A stretch of 64,000 nucleotides of DNA. Origin: Enhydrobacter aerosaccus (GTDB lineage Bacteria; Pseudomonadota; Alphaproteobacteria; Reyranellales; Reyranellaceae). The notes beneath the pieces are model-generated. The model was not told the DNA's origin. It saw only the letters and a list, made by a program, of their open reading frames with translations, and ran no database searches. Below, one piece after another: positions 33,627-42,478 of this stretch (position 1 is its first letter; every line of letters starts with the position of its first letter). The stretch covers positions 299,584 to 363,583 of the forward strand of contig NZ_FUWJ01000002.1 of NCBI RefSeq assembly GCF_900167455.1, given 5' to 3'. Made by a program: the position numbers and the translations under genes.

Positions 33627-34195
33627 GGTTCCAGCTTCAGTGACTTGAAGAAACGTTCGGCCTGCGGCCCGCCTGCCGTGCCGGCGGGACCGAGGAAAGC
33701 GAGGGAAACGAACCGCCGGCCTTTCAGCAGGACCAGTTCGCGCAGTTCACTGCCGCCGCGCACCGGCCCGACCGAGTCCACGGCAGTCGCGCCGCCAACC
33801 GTGCGCCACTCGACCTTGCTCCACTTGCCTCCGTCGAGACTGTGCGCTCGGCTATCGAGCGCGGCCTGCAGGATGATGCGCGGATTGTTGGCATCGACGT
33901 CGCCAGGATAGAGCGCGCTCTGGGCGACGTAGGAGAAGCCGCCGGCCTCGACGCTGTAGGAATGGAGCTGGAACGGTGTGCCGCGGGCGGACACGTCGCT
34001 CACGATGCGATGGTCGGGAATGCCAGGCATCTGGACGGTGAAGACATTGTCCTCGACTTCAACGCCGTACCAGACGTCGGGCAGCTTGAGCGGCTTCTGG
34101 GCATGGGCGGTGGTGGCGAGCACGAACGCCGGCAGCGCGGCCAGGAGCAGCGCTCGCCGGCTGGGTGCACACCCCCAGCGTCGCAACGGCTTCAT
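33623..34195 (-). CDS. Secreted hypothetical protein
   Basis: The 190-residue product has a signal peptide (SRRALLLAALPAFVLATTAHA, cut near residue 32) with two arginine pairs before the hydrophobic core, though no full Tat motif. The mature part is beta-rich (DVWYGVEVEDNVFTVQMPG, PFQLHSYSVEAGGFSYVAQSALYPGD, RRFVSLAFLGPAG) and ends ERFFKSLKLEP, a pattern common to small periplasmic proteins of unknown function. I do not recognise a named family. It overlaps the asparaginase gene by four bases and follows the hydantoinase-B-like gene by two, so the three form one unit. Confidence 0.75.
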   Translation of the reverse strand: MKPLRRWGCAPSRRALLLAALPAFVLATTAHAQKPLKLPDVWYGVEVEDNVFTVQMPGIPDHRIVSDVSARGTPFQLHSYSVEAGGFSYVAQSALYPGDVDANNPRIILQAALDSRAHSLDGGKWSKVEWRTVGGATAVDSVGPVRGGSELRELVLLKGRRFVSLAFLGPAGTAGGPQAERFFKSLKLEP

Positions 34196-34197
34196 CC

Positions 34198-35895
34198 TTA
34201 CTCCGCCGCAGCCTGGAAGCCGAACTTCTCCCTCGCCTGTTCGGGCGTGTAGTAACCGCGGGCAATGTCCTGGGCGATCAGTTCTGGCCTGCGCCGCGTG
34301 GGATCGCCGAACCCGCCACCGCCCGGCGTCGAGACGCGCACGACATCGCCGGCGCCGATCTCGATGTCCTGGTCCTTGGATAGGTGAGGCGGGCGGTAGC
34401 TCTTGTCGCCTTGGGTCACGAGGACGGTGTTGGTGCTGCCGTCCTGGCCGCCCAGCACGCCCTGCGGACCCGTGCGGCCATGGTCCATCACCATGGAGAC
34501 CCGCGCCTCGCCGCGGCGCAGGCGGATGGCGTAATTGATGCCGAAGCCGCCACGAAATTCGCCGGCGCCACCCGATCCTTCGCGCAACGAGAATTCCTCG
34601 AACAGCACCGGATAGAACTGTTCCAGCACCTCGACCGGCGGCATCTTGGAGATGCCGATGGTCGAGCAGCCGTTGCTCAATCCGTCGCCACCCTGGAAGC
34701 CGCCGTAACCGCCACCGGTGAAGAGATACATGATGTAGCTGCGCTGGCGTTCCGGATCGTAGCCGCCAACGCCGAGATTGCCCGAGGTGCCGGCCGGCGC
34801 CGCGAACAGGAGGTCCGGGATCGCCTGCGTGAGCGCCGCGAACACCGCCTCGGCGATGCGCTGGCTCACCTCCGCGGCGCAGCCCGACACCGGTCGCGGA
34901 TACCGGGCATAGAGGAACGTGCCCTCGGGCTCGATGATGTGCAGCGGCTCGAACGTGCCGGCATTGATCGGCACGTCGGGAAACACATGCTTGATGGCGA
35001 GATAGATCGCCGACTTGGTCGTCGCGATCACGCTGTTCATCGGTCCGCGGCAGGGCGGGCTCGAGCCGGTCATGTCGAAGGTGAGATCCTCGCCCTTCTT
35101 GGTGATCTTCATCCGGATGGTCAGCGGCTGGTCGACGACGCCGTCGCTATCCACCTGCGAGCTGCCTTCGTACACGCCATCGGGAATGTCGGCGATCCTG
35201 GCCCGCATCTGCCGCTCGGCGCGGTGACGCATCTCGCCGATCGCCTGCCGTACCACCTCGGCGCCATAGCGATCGATCAGCGCGGTCAGGCGCTGCTCAC
35301 CGGTCGCGAGCGCCGCCGCCTGCGCCTTGATGTCGCCGATACGCTGGTCGGCAATGCGAATGTTGCTGAGGATGATGGACAGGATCTCCTGGTCCATCTC
35401 GCCCTTCTTGAAGAACTTGACCGGCGGCAGCCGCAGCCCTTCCTGCTCGACCTCGGTGGCGCTGGCGGAGAAACCGCCCGGAACCATGCCGCCGACATCC
35501 GGCCAGTGACCGGTATTGGCCAGCCACGCGAAAAGTTCGCCCTTGTAGAAGAACGGCTTCACGAAGCGCACATCCATCAAGTGCGTGCCGCCGAGATAGG
35601 GGTCGTTGACGATGAACACGTCGCCCGGATCGACCCTGCCTGCATAGTGGGTTTTCACCCGTTCGATGACAGCCTGGGTCGAGAATTGCATGGTGCCGAC
35701 GAATACCGGCAGGCCGAGTTCGCCCTGCGCAATGAGTGCGCCGTCGTGTGCATCGTAAATGCCGTCGGATCGGTCCATTCCCTCGGAAATGACCGGGGAA
35801 AATGCAGAACGCACGAAAGCCAGGTCCATTTCGTTACAGACCTGGATCAGGCCGTTCTGGATGACCGTCAGGGTCACGGGATCGAGATTCGACAT
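34198..35895 (-). CDS. Hydantoinase B/oxoprolinase (HyuB-like) family protein
   Basis: The 565-residue product matches the hydantoinase B subunit in length and motifs. It opens LDPVTLTVIQNGLIQVCNEMDLAFVRSAFSP, followed by DRSDGIYDAHDGALIAQGELGLPVFVGTM and GDVFIVNDPYLGGTHLMDV. The C-terminal GGAGEFRGGFGINYAIRLR and TPGGGGFGDPTRR are also diagnostic. HyuB normally works with HyuA to hydrolyse hydantoins or acetone carboxylase-like substrates with ATP. No HyuA gene lies in the window. It is divergent from the molybdenum hydroxylase gene across 77 bases. Confidence 0.92.
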   Translation of the reverse strand: MSNLDPVTLTVIQNGLIQVCNEMDLAFVRSAFSPVISEGMDRSDGIYDAHDGALIAQGELGLPVFVGTMQFSTQAVIERVKTHYAGRVDPGDVFIVNDPYLGGTHLMDVRFVKPFFYKGELFAWLANTGHWPDVGGMVPGGFSASATEVEQEGLRLPPVKFFKKGEMDQEILSIILSNIRIADQRIGDIKAQAAALATGEQRLTALIDRYGAEVVRQAIGEMRHRAERQMRARIADIPDGVYEGSSQVDSDGVVDQPLTIRMKITKKGEDLTFDMTGSSPPCRGPMNSVIATTKSAIYLAIKHVFPDVPINAGTFEPLHIIEPEGTFLYARYPRPVSGCAAEVSQRIAEAVFAALTQAIPDLLFAAPAGTSGNLGVGGYDPERQRSYIMYLFTGGGYGGFQGGDGLSNGCSTIGISKMPPVEVLEQFYPVLFEEFSLREGSGGAGEFRGGFGINYAIRLRRGEARVSMVMDHGRTGPQGVLGGQDGSTNTVLVTQGDKSYRPPHLSKDQDIEIGAGDVVRVSTPGGGGFGDPTRRRPELIAQDIARGYYTPEQAREKFGFQAAAE

Positions 35896-35972
35896 GATGA
35901 ATCAGTAGCACAGCCCATGCCGACCTGCGCTATGATGAGCACGAAATTTCCCACTCCTTTTTGGATGACGCC

Positions 35973-38312
35973 ATGAACGCTCCCCTGGATGCGGACGATC
36001 TCAATTTGATGAAATTTGGCATCGGCCAGCCGGTCCCGCGGCAGGAGGATCCGACCCTGCTGAAGGGCCAGGGCCGCTATACGGACGACATCAACCTGCC
36101 GAACCAGGTCCATGCGGTGATGGTGCGCAGTCAGGTGGCCCATGGCGTCCTGAAGGGCATCGACGCCGAGGAGGCGAGGGCCATGCCCGGCGTGCTGGGC
36201 ATCTGGACCGGCGCCGATCTCGCCGCGGCGGGCTCAGGACTGCTGAAATGCATCATCCCCTTCCCCAACCGCGACGGCTCACCGATGAAGAAGCCGGACC
36301 GCCCCTCGCTGCCGACCGACAAGGTCCGCTTCGTCGGCGACCCGGTGGCGATCGTCGTGGCCAAGACGCTGGCCCAGGCCCGCGATGCCGCCGAGGCGGT
36401 CATGGTGGATATCGAGTCACTGCCCGCCGTCACCGACGCCCGCGCCGGCTGCCAGCCCGGCGCGCCGCTTCTCTATGACGATGTGCCGGACAATGTCTGC
36501 CTCGATTACCATTTCGGTGACGCCGCGAAGGTGGCCGAGGCCTTCGCCAAGGCCGCGCACGTCACGAAGCTGCATCTTCTGAACAACCGGGTGGTCGTGG
36601 CGGCGATGGAGCCGCGCTCGGCGATCGCCGAGTTCGAGCCCGAGTCGGGCCGCTACACACTGCATGCCTGCAGCCAGGGCGTGTTCGGCCTCAAGAACCA
36701 GCTCGCCAACGACGTCCTGAAGGTCCCGCCCGAGAAGGTGCGCGTCCTCACCGGCAATGTCGGCGGCTCGTTCGGCATGAAGGCGTCCGCCTATCCGGAA
36801 TACGAGCCCCTCTTCCATGCCGCCAAGCTGCTGGGGCGTCCGGTCAAGTGGACCGACGATCGCTCGGGCTCGTTCCTCAGCGACCAGCACGGCCGCGACC
36901 ATGAATTCGACGCCGAGCTGGCGCTCGACAAGGATGGCAACTTCCTGGCGGTGCGCTTCACCGGCTACGGCAACATGGGCGCCTATCTCGGCACCGTGGC
37001 GCCGATGATGGGAACGCTCAACATCGTCAAGAATTCGACCGGCGTTTACAAGACTCCGCTGATCGAGGTGAGCACCAAGTGCGTGTTCACCAACACCACA
37101 CCGGTCAGTGCCTATCGCGGCGCCGGCCGTCCCGAAGGCAACTACTTCATGGAGCGGCTTGTCGACACGGCGGCGCGCGAGATGGGCATCGACCCGGTCG
37201 AGCTGCGCAAGCGGAACCATGTTCCACCCGAGGCCATGCCGCATAAGACCGGCGGCGATACGCTCTATGACTCGGGCGAGTTCACGACCCTGCTCGACAA
37301 AGTGCTGGCGGCTTCGGACTGGAACGGCTTCGACAAGCGCAGGGCCGAGAGCAAGGCGCGCGGCAAGCTGCGCGGCCGCGGACTTGGCAACTACCTCGAA
37401 GTGACGGCGCCGCCGCAGAATGAACAGGGCGGCTTGCGCTTCGAGCCCAACGGCGACGTGACCATCATCACCGGCACGCTCGACTACGGCCAGGGCCACT
37501 GGTCGCCCTTCGCGCAGGTGCTGACGGAAAAGCTCGGCATCCCCTTCCATAAGATCAAGCTGATCCAGGGCGACAGCGATCTGCTGATCGCCGGTGGCGG
37601 CACCGGCGGCTCCAAGTCGATCATGGCGTCGGGCGCGGCGATCGTCGAAGCCTCGGACAAGGTGATCGAGAAGGGCAAGCAGATCGCCGGCGTCGCGCTC
37701 GAAGCCTCGGCGGCCGATATCGAGTTCAAGAGCGGCCGCTTCAACATCGTCGGCACCGACCGTGGCATCGACATCATGGAGCTGGCCCAGAAGCTGCGCG
37801 GCGGCCTCGCGCTGCCTGAGGGCGTGCCGACCACTCTCGATGTCACCCACGTGCACAAGGCCGCGCCGTCCGCCTTCCCCAACGGCGCCCATGTTGCCGA
37901 AGTCGAGATCGATCCTGAGACGGGCGTGATCGAGGTGGTGAAGTACACCATGGTCAACGACTTCGGCACGGTCATCAATCCGCTGCTCGTGGCGGGCCAG
38001 AGCCACGGCGGCGTCGTGCAGGGCATCGGGCAGGCGATCATGGAGCAGACCGTCTACAGCGACGACGGCCAGCTCATGACCGGCAGCTTCACCGACTACG
38101 CGTTGCCGCGCGCTGACAACGTGCCGTCCTTCGCGATCGGCTTCCATTCCGTGCCGGCGAAGACCAACGCGCTGGGCGCCAAGGGCTGCGGCGAGGCCGG
38201 CTGCGCCGGTTCGCTGCCGTCGGTGATGAATGCCATCGTCGATGCGCTGGGCGGCAAGCACATGAACATGCCCTGCACGCCGGAGAAGGTCTGGGCCGCG
38301 CTCAACGACTGA
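35973..38312 (+). CDS. Xanthine dehydrogenase family large (molybdopterin-binding) subunit
   Basis: The 779-residue product is a molybdenum hydroxylase large subunit. PVPRQEDPTLLKGQGRYTDDI opens the first domain, GNVGGSFGMKAS is in the Moco site, A380-Y-R-G-A-G-R386 is the active-site loop, and E741 in AKGCGEAGCAG is the catalytic glutamate. The AYRGAGR loop is that of form II (xanthine/aldehyde-oxidase-like), not CO dehydrogenase form I (AYRCSFR). The ATG at 35973 is preferred; an in-frame TTG lies 12 bases upstream. The FAD and 2Fe-2S subunits are not encoded on either side, so it must use subunits from another locus. Confidence 0.93.
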   Translation: MNAPLDADDLNLMKFGIGQPVPRQEDPTLLKGQGRYTDDINLPNQVHAVMVRSQVAHGVLKGIDAEEARAMPGVLGIWTGADLAAAGSGLLKCIIPFPNRDGSPMKKPDRPSLPTDKVRFVGDPVAIVVAKTLAQARDAAEAVMVDIESLPAVTDARAGCQPGAPLLYDDVPDNVCLDYHFGDAAKVAEAFAKAAHVTKLHLLNNRVVVAAMEPRSAIAEFEPESGRYTLHACSQGVFGLKNQLANDVLKVPPEKVRVLTGNVGGSFGMKASAYPEYEPLFHAAKLLGRPVKWTDDRSGSFLSDQHGRDHEFDAELALDKDGNFLAVRFTGYGNMGAYLGTVAPMMGTLNIVKNSTGVYKTPLIEVSTKCVFTNTTPVSAYRGAGRPEGNYFMERLVDTAAREMGIDPVELRKRNHVPPEAMPHKTGGDTLYDSGEFTTLLDKVLAASDWNGFDKRRAESKARGKLRGRGLGNYLEVTAPPQNEQGGLRFEPNGDVTIITGTLDYGQGHWSPFAQVLTEKLGIPFHKIKLIQGDSDLLIAGGGTGGSKSIMASGAAIVEASDKVIEKGKQIAGVALEASAADIEFKSGRFNIVGTDRGIDIMELAQKLRGGLALPEGVPTTLDVTHVHKAAPSAFPNGAHVAEVEIDPETGVIEVVKYTMVNDFGTVINPLLVAGQSHGGVVQGIGQAIMEQTVYSDDGQLMTGSFTDYALPRADNVPSFAIGFHSVPAKTNALGAKGCGEAGCAGSLPSVMNAIVDALGGKHMNMPCTPEKVWAALND

Positions 38313-38348
38313 GCGCGCCCATCTGGCGCTGTTGGCCGAGTCGCAGGG

Positions 38349-38738
38349 TCACCATCTTTCCTTGGTGATCCTGACCGGGAGATCGCGCCCGATGTCGACC
38401 CAGGGCAGGCGGCCTTCGACGCCATAGTGGTGCGTCGGCGTCACCGACTGCGGGTCTTCCAGGCTCCCGACGGCGAAGGCGATGTCGTCCCGGCTATCGT
38501 AGCCCAGCGACAGGGGCGTGCCACAGAGACCGCAATGGGTGCGTACCGCGATCGGCGAAGAGCGGAACACTGTCGGTTCGCCCGTCCAGTGCACCGCGCT
38601 GCGCGGGAACCAGACCAGAGTCGCGAACGCCGCTCCGGTCCACCGGCGGCACATGCCGCAATGGCAATGATGTACGGCGCTGGCCGGTTTCGACGCCGAC
38701 CAGCGCACTCCGCCGCACAGACACCGTCCCGTGATCAT
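38349..38738 (-). CDS. GFA family protein (glutathione-dependent formaldehyde-activating fold)
   Basis: The 129-residue product carries the zinc-binding cysteine set of the Gfa/CENP-V fold: C6-x-C8 (GRCLCGGVRW), C25-x-C27-x2-C30 (HCHCGMCRRWTG) and C69-x2-C72 (THCGLCGTPLSL). The rest (FRSSPIAVRTHCGLCGTPL, SVTPTHHYGVEGRLPWVDI) is typical. The name comes from one member proposed to condense formaldehyde with glutathione; most members have no tested function. A glutathione-dependent alcohol dehydrogenase lies about 12 kb away, too far to infer a shared operon. Confidence 0.9.
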   Translation of the reverse strand: MITGRCLCGGVRWSASKPASAVHHCHCGMCRRWTGAAFATLVWFPRSAVHWTGEPTVFRSSPIAVRTHCGLCGTPLSLGYDSRDDIAFAVGSLEDPQSVTPTHHYGVEGRLPWVDIGRDLPVRITKERW

Positions 38739-38773
38739 CTCGGATCAACGGGAGGGCGCCCGCGGTTGTTGCA

Positions 38774-39169
38774 TCAGGCCGGCGTGAACATCGGCAGCGG
38801 CGGGCCATCCTCGGTCGGCTTGAAGACCAGCTTCACCGCCTGCTCGCACTTCAGCTTGTCGAAGTCGCAATCGACGATATTGGTCACCATGCGCGGCCCC
38901 TCGGCCAGCGTCACATAAGCCATCGCATATGGCACCGGGGCGCGCCGCATCACGCTGTAGGAATAGATGGTGCCCTTGCCCGAGGCCTCGACCCACTCCG
39001 TCTTGTCGCTGAAGCAGAACGGGCAGATCGTGCGCGGATAGTGATGGGCCTGGCCGCAGCTCGTGCACTTGCGCACCAGCAGCTTGCCCTTTGCGGCCGC
39101 ATCCCAGTAGGGCTGCGTTTCGGGGCTGATGGCCGGCGCCGGCAGCTTGCGTTCCTTGGTGTCGGCCAT
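38774..39169 (-). CDS. DUF35 Zn-ribbon/OB-fold protein
   Basis: The 131-residue product has an N-terminal helix (ISPETQPYWDAAAKGKL), a rubredoxin-like zinc ribbon (C35-x2-C38 and C49-x2-C52) and a C-terminal OB fold (GTIYSYSVMRRAPVPYAMAYVTLAEGPRMVTNIVDCD). DUF35 proteins are acyl-CoA-binding partners of thiolase-like enzymes, in some cases giving an aldolase. It starts three bases after the thiolase-like gene stop, so the two are surely co-expressed and probably form a complex. Confidence 0.93.
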   Translation of the reverse strand: MADTKERKLPAPAISPETQPYWDAAAKGKLLVRKCTSCGQAHHYPRTICPFCFSDKTEWVEASGKGTIYSYSVMRRAPVPYAMAYVTLAEGPRMVTNIVDCDFDKLKCEQAVKLVFKPTEDGPPLPMFTPA

Positions 39170-39172
39170 GAC

Positions 39173-40345
39173 TTACTCCCTCTCCAGAATGACCGTCGCG
39201 CTGCCGTGGCGCAGACCGAGCGAGCCGCCGGTGCCATGCGCGACGGCGAGATCGCAGTTCTTCACTTGCACCTTGGGATGCGCCTCACCGCGCAGCTGGC
39301 GCACGGCCTCCAGCACCTTGGTGAGGCCGCCGCGGTTGGCGGGATGGTTGCTGCACAGTCCGCCGCCGTCGGTGTTGAACGGCAGCTTGCCGACACCCGA
39401 GATCAGGTTGCCGTCGGCCACGAACTTGCCGCCCTTGCCCTTCTCGCAGAAGCCGAGATCCTCGAGCTGCATCAGCACCGTGATGGTGAAGCTGTCGTAG
39501 ATCGAGGCGTACTTGATGTCCGACGGTTTGACGCCGGCTTCGGCGAAGGCAGCCGGACCGGTGAAACGCGCGCCGGAATAGGTGAGATCCACCTTGCCGC
39601 CCATCTGGGTCTTGATGAACTCCGAGGCACCGAGGACCTTGACCTTCGGGCGCTTCAGCTTGGCCGCAATCTCGGGTGCCACGACGACGATGGCGCCGCC
39701 GCCATCGGTGATCACGCAGCAATCGAGGCGGTGCAGCGGATCGGAGATCATCGGCGAGTTGACGACCTCCTCGACCGTCACGACGTTCTTCAGCAGCGCG
39801 TGCGGATTGTACTGCGCATGCTGCGAGGCGGCGACCTTGATCCAGGCGAGCTGCTCGGAGGTGGTGCCGAACTCATACATGTGACGCATGGCGCACATGG
39901 CATACATGTTCACCACGGTCGGGCCATAGGGGAACTCGAAGGGTTCGTCCGGCGTCGGCGTGCCGCCGCGGCTACGCGGCACCGTACCGGTCGCCATGCC
40001 CTCGGCACGCGGCCTTCCCGCCAGTGTGATCAGCGCCACCTTGCACTTACCGGCCGCGATCGCCTCCGCGGCATGGCCGACATGGAGAACGTACGAGGAG
40101 CCGCCGGTATCGGTCGAATCGACGTGGCGCGGCCGCAGCCCCATGTACTCGACCATCGACATCGGTCCCAGGCCCGGCGCATCGCCGGCGCAGAAATAGC
40201 CGTCGACATCGTCCTTGGTAAGGCCGGCGTCCTCGAGCGCGCCCTTGGCGACCTCGGCATGGATCTGCGCCAGCGAGAGATCCGTCGCGAGACGCGTCGG
40301 ATGCTCGTAGATGCCGGCAATATACGCTTTGCCCTTGATGCTCAT
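39173..40345 (-). CDS. Thiolase-like protein (SCP-x/Ltp type), active-site Cys apparently replaced
   Basis: The 390-residue product has the two-domain thiolase fold of the SCP-x/lipid-transfer branch: IAGIYEHPTR at the N-terminus, ALEDAGLTKDDVDGYFCAGD, and the C-terminal CSNHPANRGGL and VAHGTGGSLGLRHGSATVILERE. At the usual nucleophile position the segment reads STDTGGSSYVLHVGHAAEAIAAG (residues about 77-99), with Ser rather than Cys. Such Cys-less thiolase-like proteins paired with DUF35 proteins, as in Ltp2, act as retro-aldolases on steroid side-chain CoA esters. The true substrate here is unknown. The ATG at 40345 is used; an in-frame ATG at 40414 is too far upstream. Confidence 0.9.
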   Translation of the reverse strand: MSIKGKAYIAGIYEHPTRLATDLSLAQIHAEVAKGALEDAGLTKDDVDGYFCAGDAPGLGPMSMVEYMGLRPRHVDSTDTGGSSYVLHVGHAAEAIAAGKCKVALITLAGRPRAEGMATGTVPRSRGGTPTPDEPFEFPYGPTVVNMYAMCAMRHMYEFGTTSEQLAWIKVAASQHAQYNPHALLKNVVTVEEVVNSPMISDPLHRLDCCVITDGGGAIVVVAPEIAAKLKRPKVKVLGASEFIKTQMGGKVDLTYSGARFTGPAAFAEAGVKPSDIKYASIYDSFTITVLMQLEDLGFCEKGKGGKFVADGNLISGVGKLPFNTDGGGLCSNHPANRGGLTKVLEAVRQLRGEAHPKVQVKNCDLAVAHGTGGSLGLRHGSATVILERE

Positions 40346-40473
40346 CGGGCACCATCTCCTTGCTTCATGTTGCGGCGCATCGTGAGGGATTAGCCGCTCA
40401 CGGAAAAGCGACAACTTCCGTCCTGAGGAACCTGCTATGGTGATGTCATAACAGACACAATGGGGAGAGAGAT

Positions 40474-41289
40474 ATGCGCTTTCGGCTTCTGGGAATCGTC
40501 GTCGCGGCGTGCTTGGCCATCGCGGGAACGGCGAGTGCGCAGGACAAGATCAAGCTGCAATGGTTCGCGCAGTCGGCCTTCAAGCTGACCACGCCCGGCG
40601 GCAAGGTCGTGATGATCGACCCCTGGCTGACAGGCAATCCCAAGACGCCTCCCGAATGGAAGGACCTCGACAAGCTCGGCAAGATCGACGTGATCCTGGT
40701 CACGCACGGGCACGGCGATCATCTCGGCGACGCGGTGCCGCTGGCCAAGAAGAACGAGGCGCCCGTCTGGGGCCCGGCCGGCATGGATCAGTTCCTGACA
40801 ACGCTCGGCGTACTACCCGCCAATCTCGCGCCGCGCTTCGGCAAGGGCGGTACGATCGAACCGGTACCGGGGCTCAAGGTGACGGCGGTGCATGCCGAAC
40901 ATTCGTCGGAAATGATCTTGAAGGATCCGGCGACCGGCAAGGACACCAGCTACCCCGCGGGCGAGCCGGTCGGGTTCATCCTGCAGTTCGCCAACGGCTT
41001 CACCATCTATCACATGGGCGATACGGCGCTGTTCAGCGACATGAAGCTCTACGGCGAGAAGTACAAGCCTGACCTGCTGCTGATCCCGATCGGCGGCCAC
41101 TTCGTCATGAATCCGGCCGATGCGGCGTTTGCGACCAAGGAATGGATCAAGCCCAAGATGGTGTTGCCGATGCACTACGGCACCAACCCGTTCCTGAAGG
41201 GCACGCCGGCCGAGTTCAAGGCTGCCCTGGGCCAAACCTCGATCAAGGTGCTCGACGACTGGCAGCCGGGCGAGGTGAAGGAATTCTGA
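40474..41289 (+). CDS. Secreted metallo-beta-lactamase-fold hydrolase (UPF0173-like)
   Basis: The 271-residue product has a signal peptide cut near A22 (ASA-Q) and the metal-binding motif T77-H-G-H-G-D-H83-LGD. Other zinc ligands are likely H-A-E-H (KVTAVHAEHSSE), D in YHMGDTALFSD and H in LPMHYGTNP. The layout matches UPF0173-type metal-dependent hydrolases, which are usually cytoplasmic, so the signal peptide is unusual. Substrate unknown. It is divergent from the thiolase/DUF35 pair. Confidence 0.9.
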   Translation: MRFRLLGIVVAACLAIAGTASAQDKIKLQWFAQSAFKLTTPGGKVVMIDPWLTGNPKTPPEWKDLDKLGKIDVILVTHGHGDHLGDAVPLAKKNEAPVWGPAGMDQFLTTLGVLPANLAPRFGKGGTIEPVPGLKVTAVHAEHSSEMILKDPATGKDTSYPAGEPVGFILQFANGFTIYHMGDTALFSDMKLYGEKYKPDLLLIPIGGHFVMNPADAAFATKEWIKPKMVLPMHYGTNPFLKGTPAEFKAALGQTSIKVLDDWQPGEVKEF

Positions 41290-41316
41290 CCGGAGCGGAA
41301 CCGGCTGCGGTGGCGC

Positions 41317-42474
41317 TCAGCTTGCCGCGGCCGCCATCGGCATCGCGGGCCGCACGTTCAGGCCGTCGTCGAGCAGGTTGACGTCCGAGGCCGACCAGCG
41401 GGCCACGACGCGGTCGCCGATGTCGAGCGGGTCGCGGAAAAATTCGTCGTCCACCATGTGGGCGACGAATTCCTCCTCATCGCCGAGATCGATCGTCACC
41501 TTCACATAGGAGCCCTGGTTCTCGATCGTATGGACCTCGCCCACGATCGCATTGAGCTCGTTGGGCGGCAGGCTGCCCGCCGGCAGCTTCTCGATGGCGA
41601 TGCGATCGCGGCGGATCGAGCCATACAGCTCGGCTCCGCGTGCTGGCTGCCTGCCGTCGATCGGGAATGCCAGACGCGCCCCCTGCCGCGACGTCAGGAC
41701 GGCGGTACCGTCACTCACCCCCTCGACCACCCCGCACAGCACATTCTGTCCACCGACGAAGCGCGTAACGTAAGCATTGCGCGGCGCCACGAAGATATCG
41801 CGCGCGCTGGCGGCCTGCTCGATATGGCCGTTGGCCATGACCACGACCATGTCGGCAACCGCGATCGCCTCAAGCTGCGTGTGAGTCACATGGATGAAGG
41901 TGATACCCAGCTCCTTCTGCACACGCCGCAGCTCGCCGCGCATGCGCAGGCGCAGATACTCGTCCAGCGCCGACAACGGCTCATCGAGCAGCAGCACGCG
42001 CGGGTTGGTGATCAGGGCGCGCGCCAGCGCCACGCGCTGCTGCTGCCCGCCGGAGAGCTGCGGCGGCAGGCGATTGGCGAACTTCTCGAGCTGGACTTTG
42101 GCCAATAGCTCGCGCGCCGTGGCATGGCGCTCGGACAGGCCGGCGCCGCGCATCTTCAGCGCGAAAGCCACGTTGTCGAGCACCGAGCGATGGGGGAATA
42201 GCGCATAGCTCTGGAACATCATCGCCGTGCCGCGCTTGATCTGCGGCAGCCCCAGGACGGATGTCCCTCCGATGCGGATGTCCCCTTTGCTCGGCATCTC
42301 GTGTCCGGCGATCATGCGCAGGATCGTCGTCTTGCCGCAGCCGCTGGGACCCAGCAGGCAGCAATAGGCGCCGTGCGGGATCGTCAGGCTCAGGTCCTTG
42401 ACCGCCACCGTCTCGCCGTAGCGCTTGGTGACGCCGACAACAGCAACCTCTCCGCTTCCGTCCGGATTGGCCAT
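41317..42474 (-). CDS. ABC transporter ATP-binding protein, spermidine/putrescine type
   Basis: The 385-residue product has a full nucleotide-binding domain: Walker A G42-P-S-G-C-G-K-T-T50, the Q-loop FQSYALFPH, signature L140-S-G-G-Q144, Walker B LLLDE (161-165) and the switch His in HVTHTQLEA. The C-terminal about 140 residues form the TOBE regulatory extension typical of PotA-like subunits (GAELYGSIRRDRIAIE, YVKVTIDLGDEEEFVAH). It is the last gene of a four-gene importer unit (binding protein, two permeases, ATPase), four bases after the PotC-like gene. Confidence 0.95.
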   Translation of the reverse strand: MANPDGSGEVAVVGVTKRYGETVAVKDLSLTIPHGAYCCLLGPSGCGKTTILRMIAGHEMPSKGDIRIGGTSVLGLPQIKRGTAMMFQSYALFPHRSVLDNVAFALKMRGAGLSERHATARELLAKVQLEKFANRLPPQLSGGQQQRVALARALITNPRVLLLDEPLSALDEYLRLRMRGELRRVQKELGITFIHVTHTQLEAIAVADMVVVMANGHIEQAASARDIFVAPRNAYVTRFVGGQNVLCGVVEGVSDGTAVLTSRQGARLAFPIDGRQPARGAELYGSIRRDRIAIEKLPAGSLPPNELNAIVGEVHTIENQGSYVKVTIDLGDEEEFVAHMVDDEFFRDPLDIGDRVVARWSASDVNLLDDGLNVRPAMPMAAAAS

Positions 42475-42478
42475 GGCT

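Noticed and set aside
36417..38261. 614-codon open frame antisense to the molybdenum hydroxylase gene
   Set aside because: No recognisable domain, His/Arg-rich shadow of a strongly supported enzyme with conserved active-site loops.
40381..40402. CGTGAG/CTCACG dyad in the divergent spacer of the thiolase and metallo-hydrolase genes
   Set aside because: Six-base arms with a ten-base loop are expected by chance in this composition and no other operator feature supports it.
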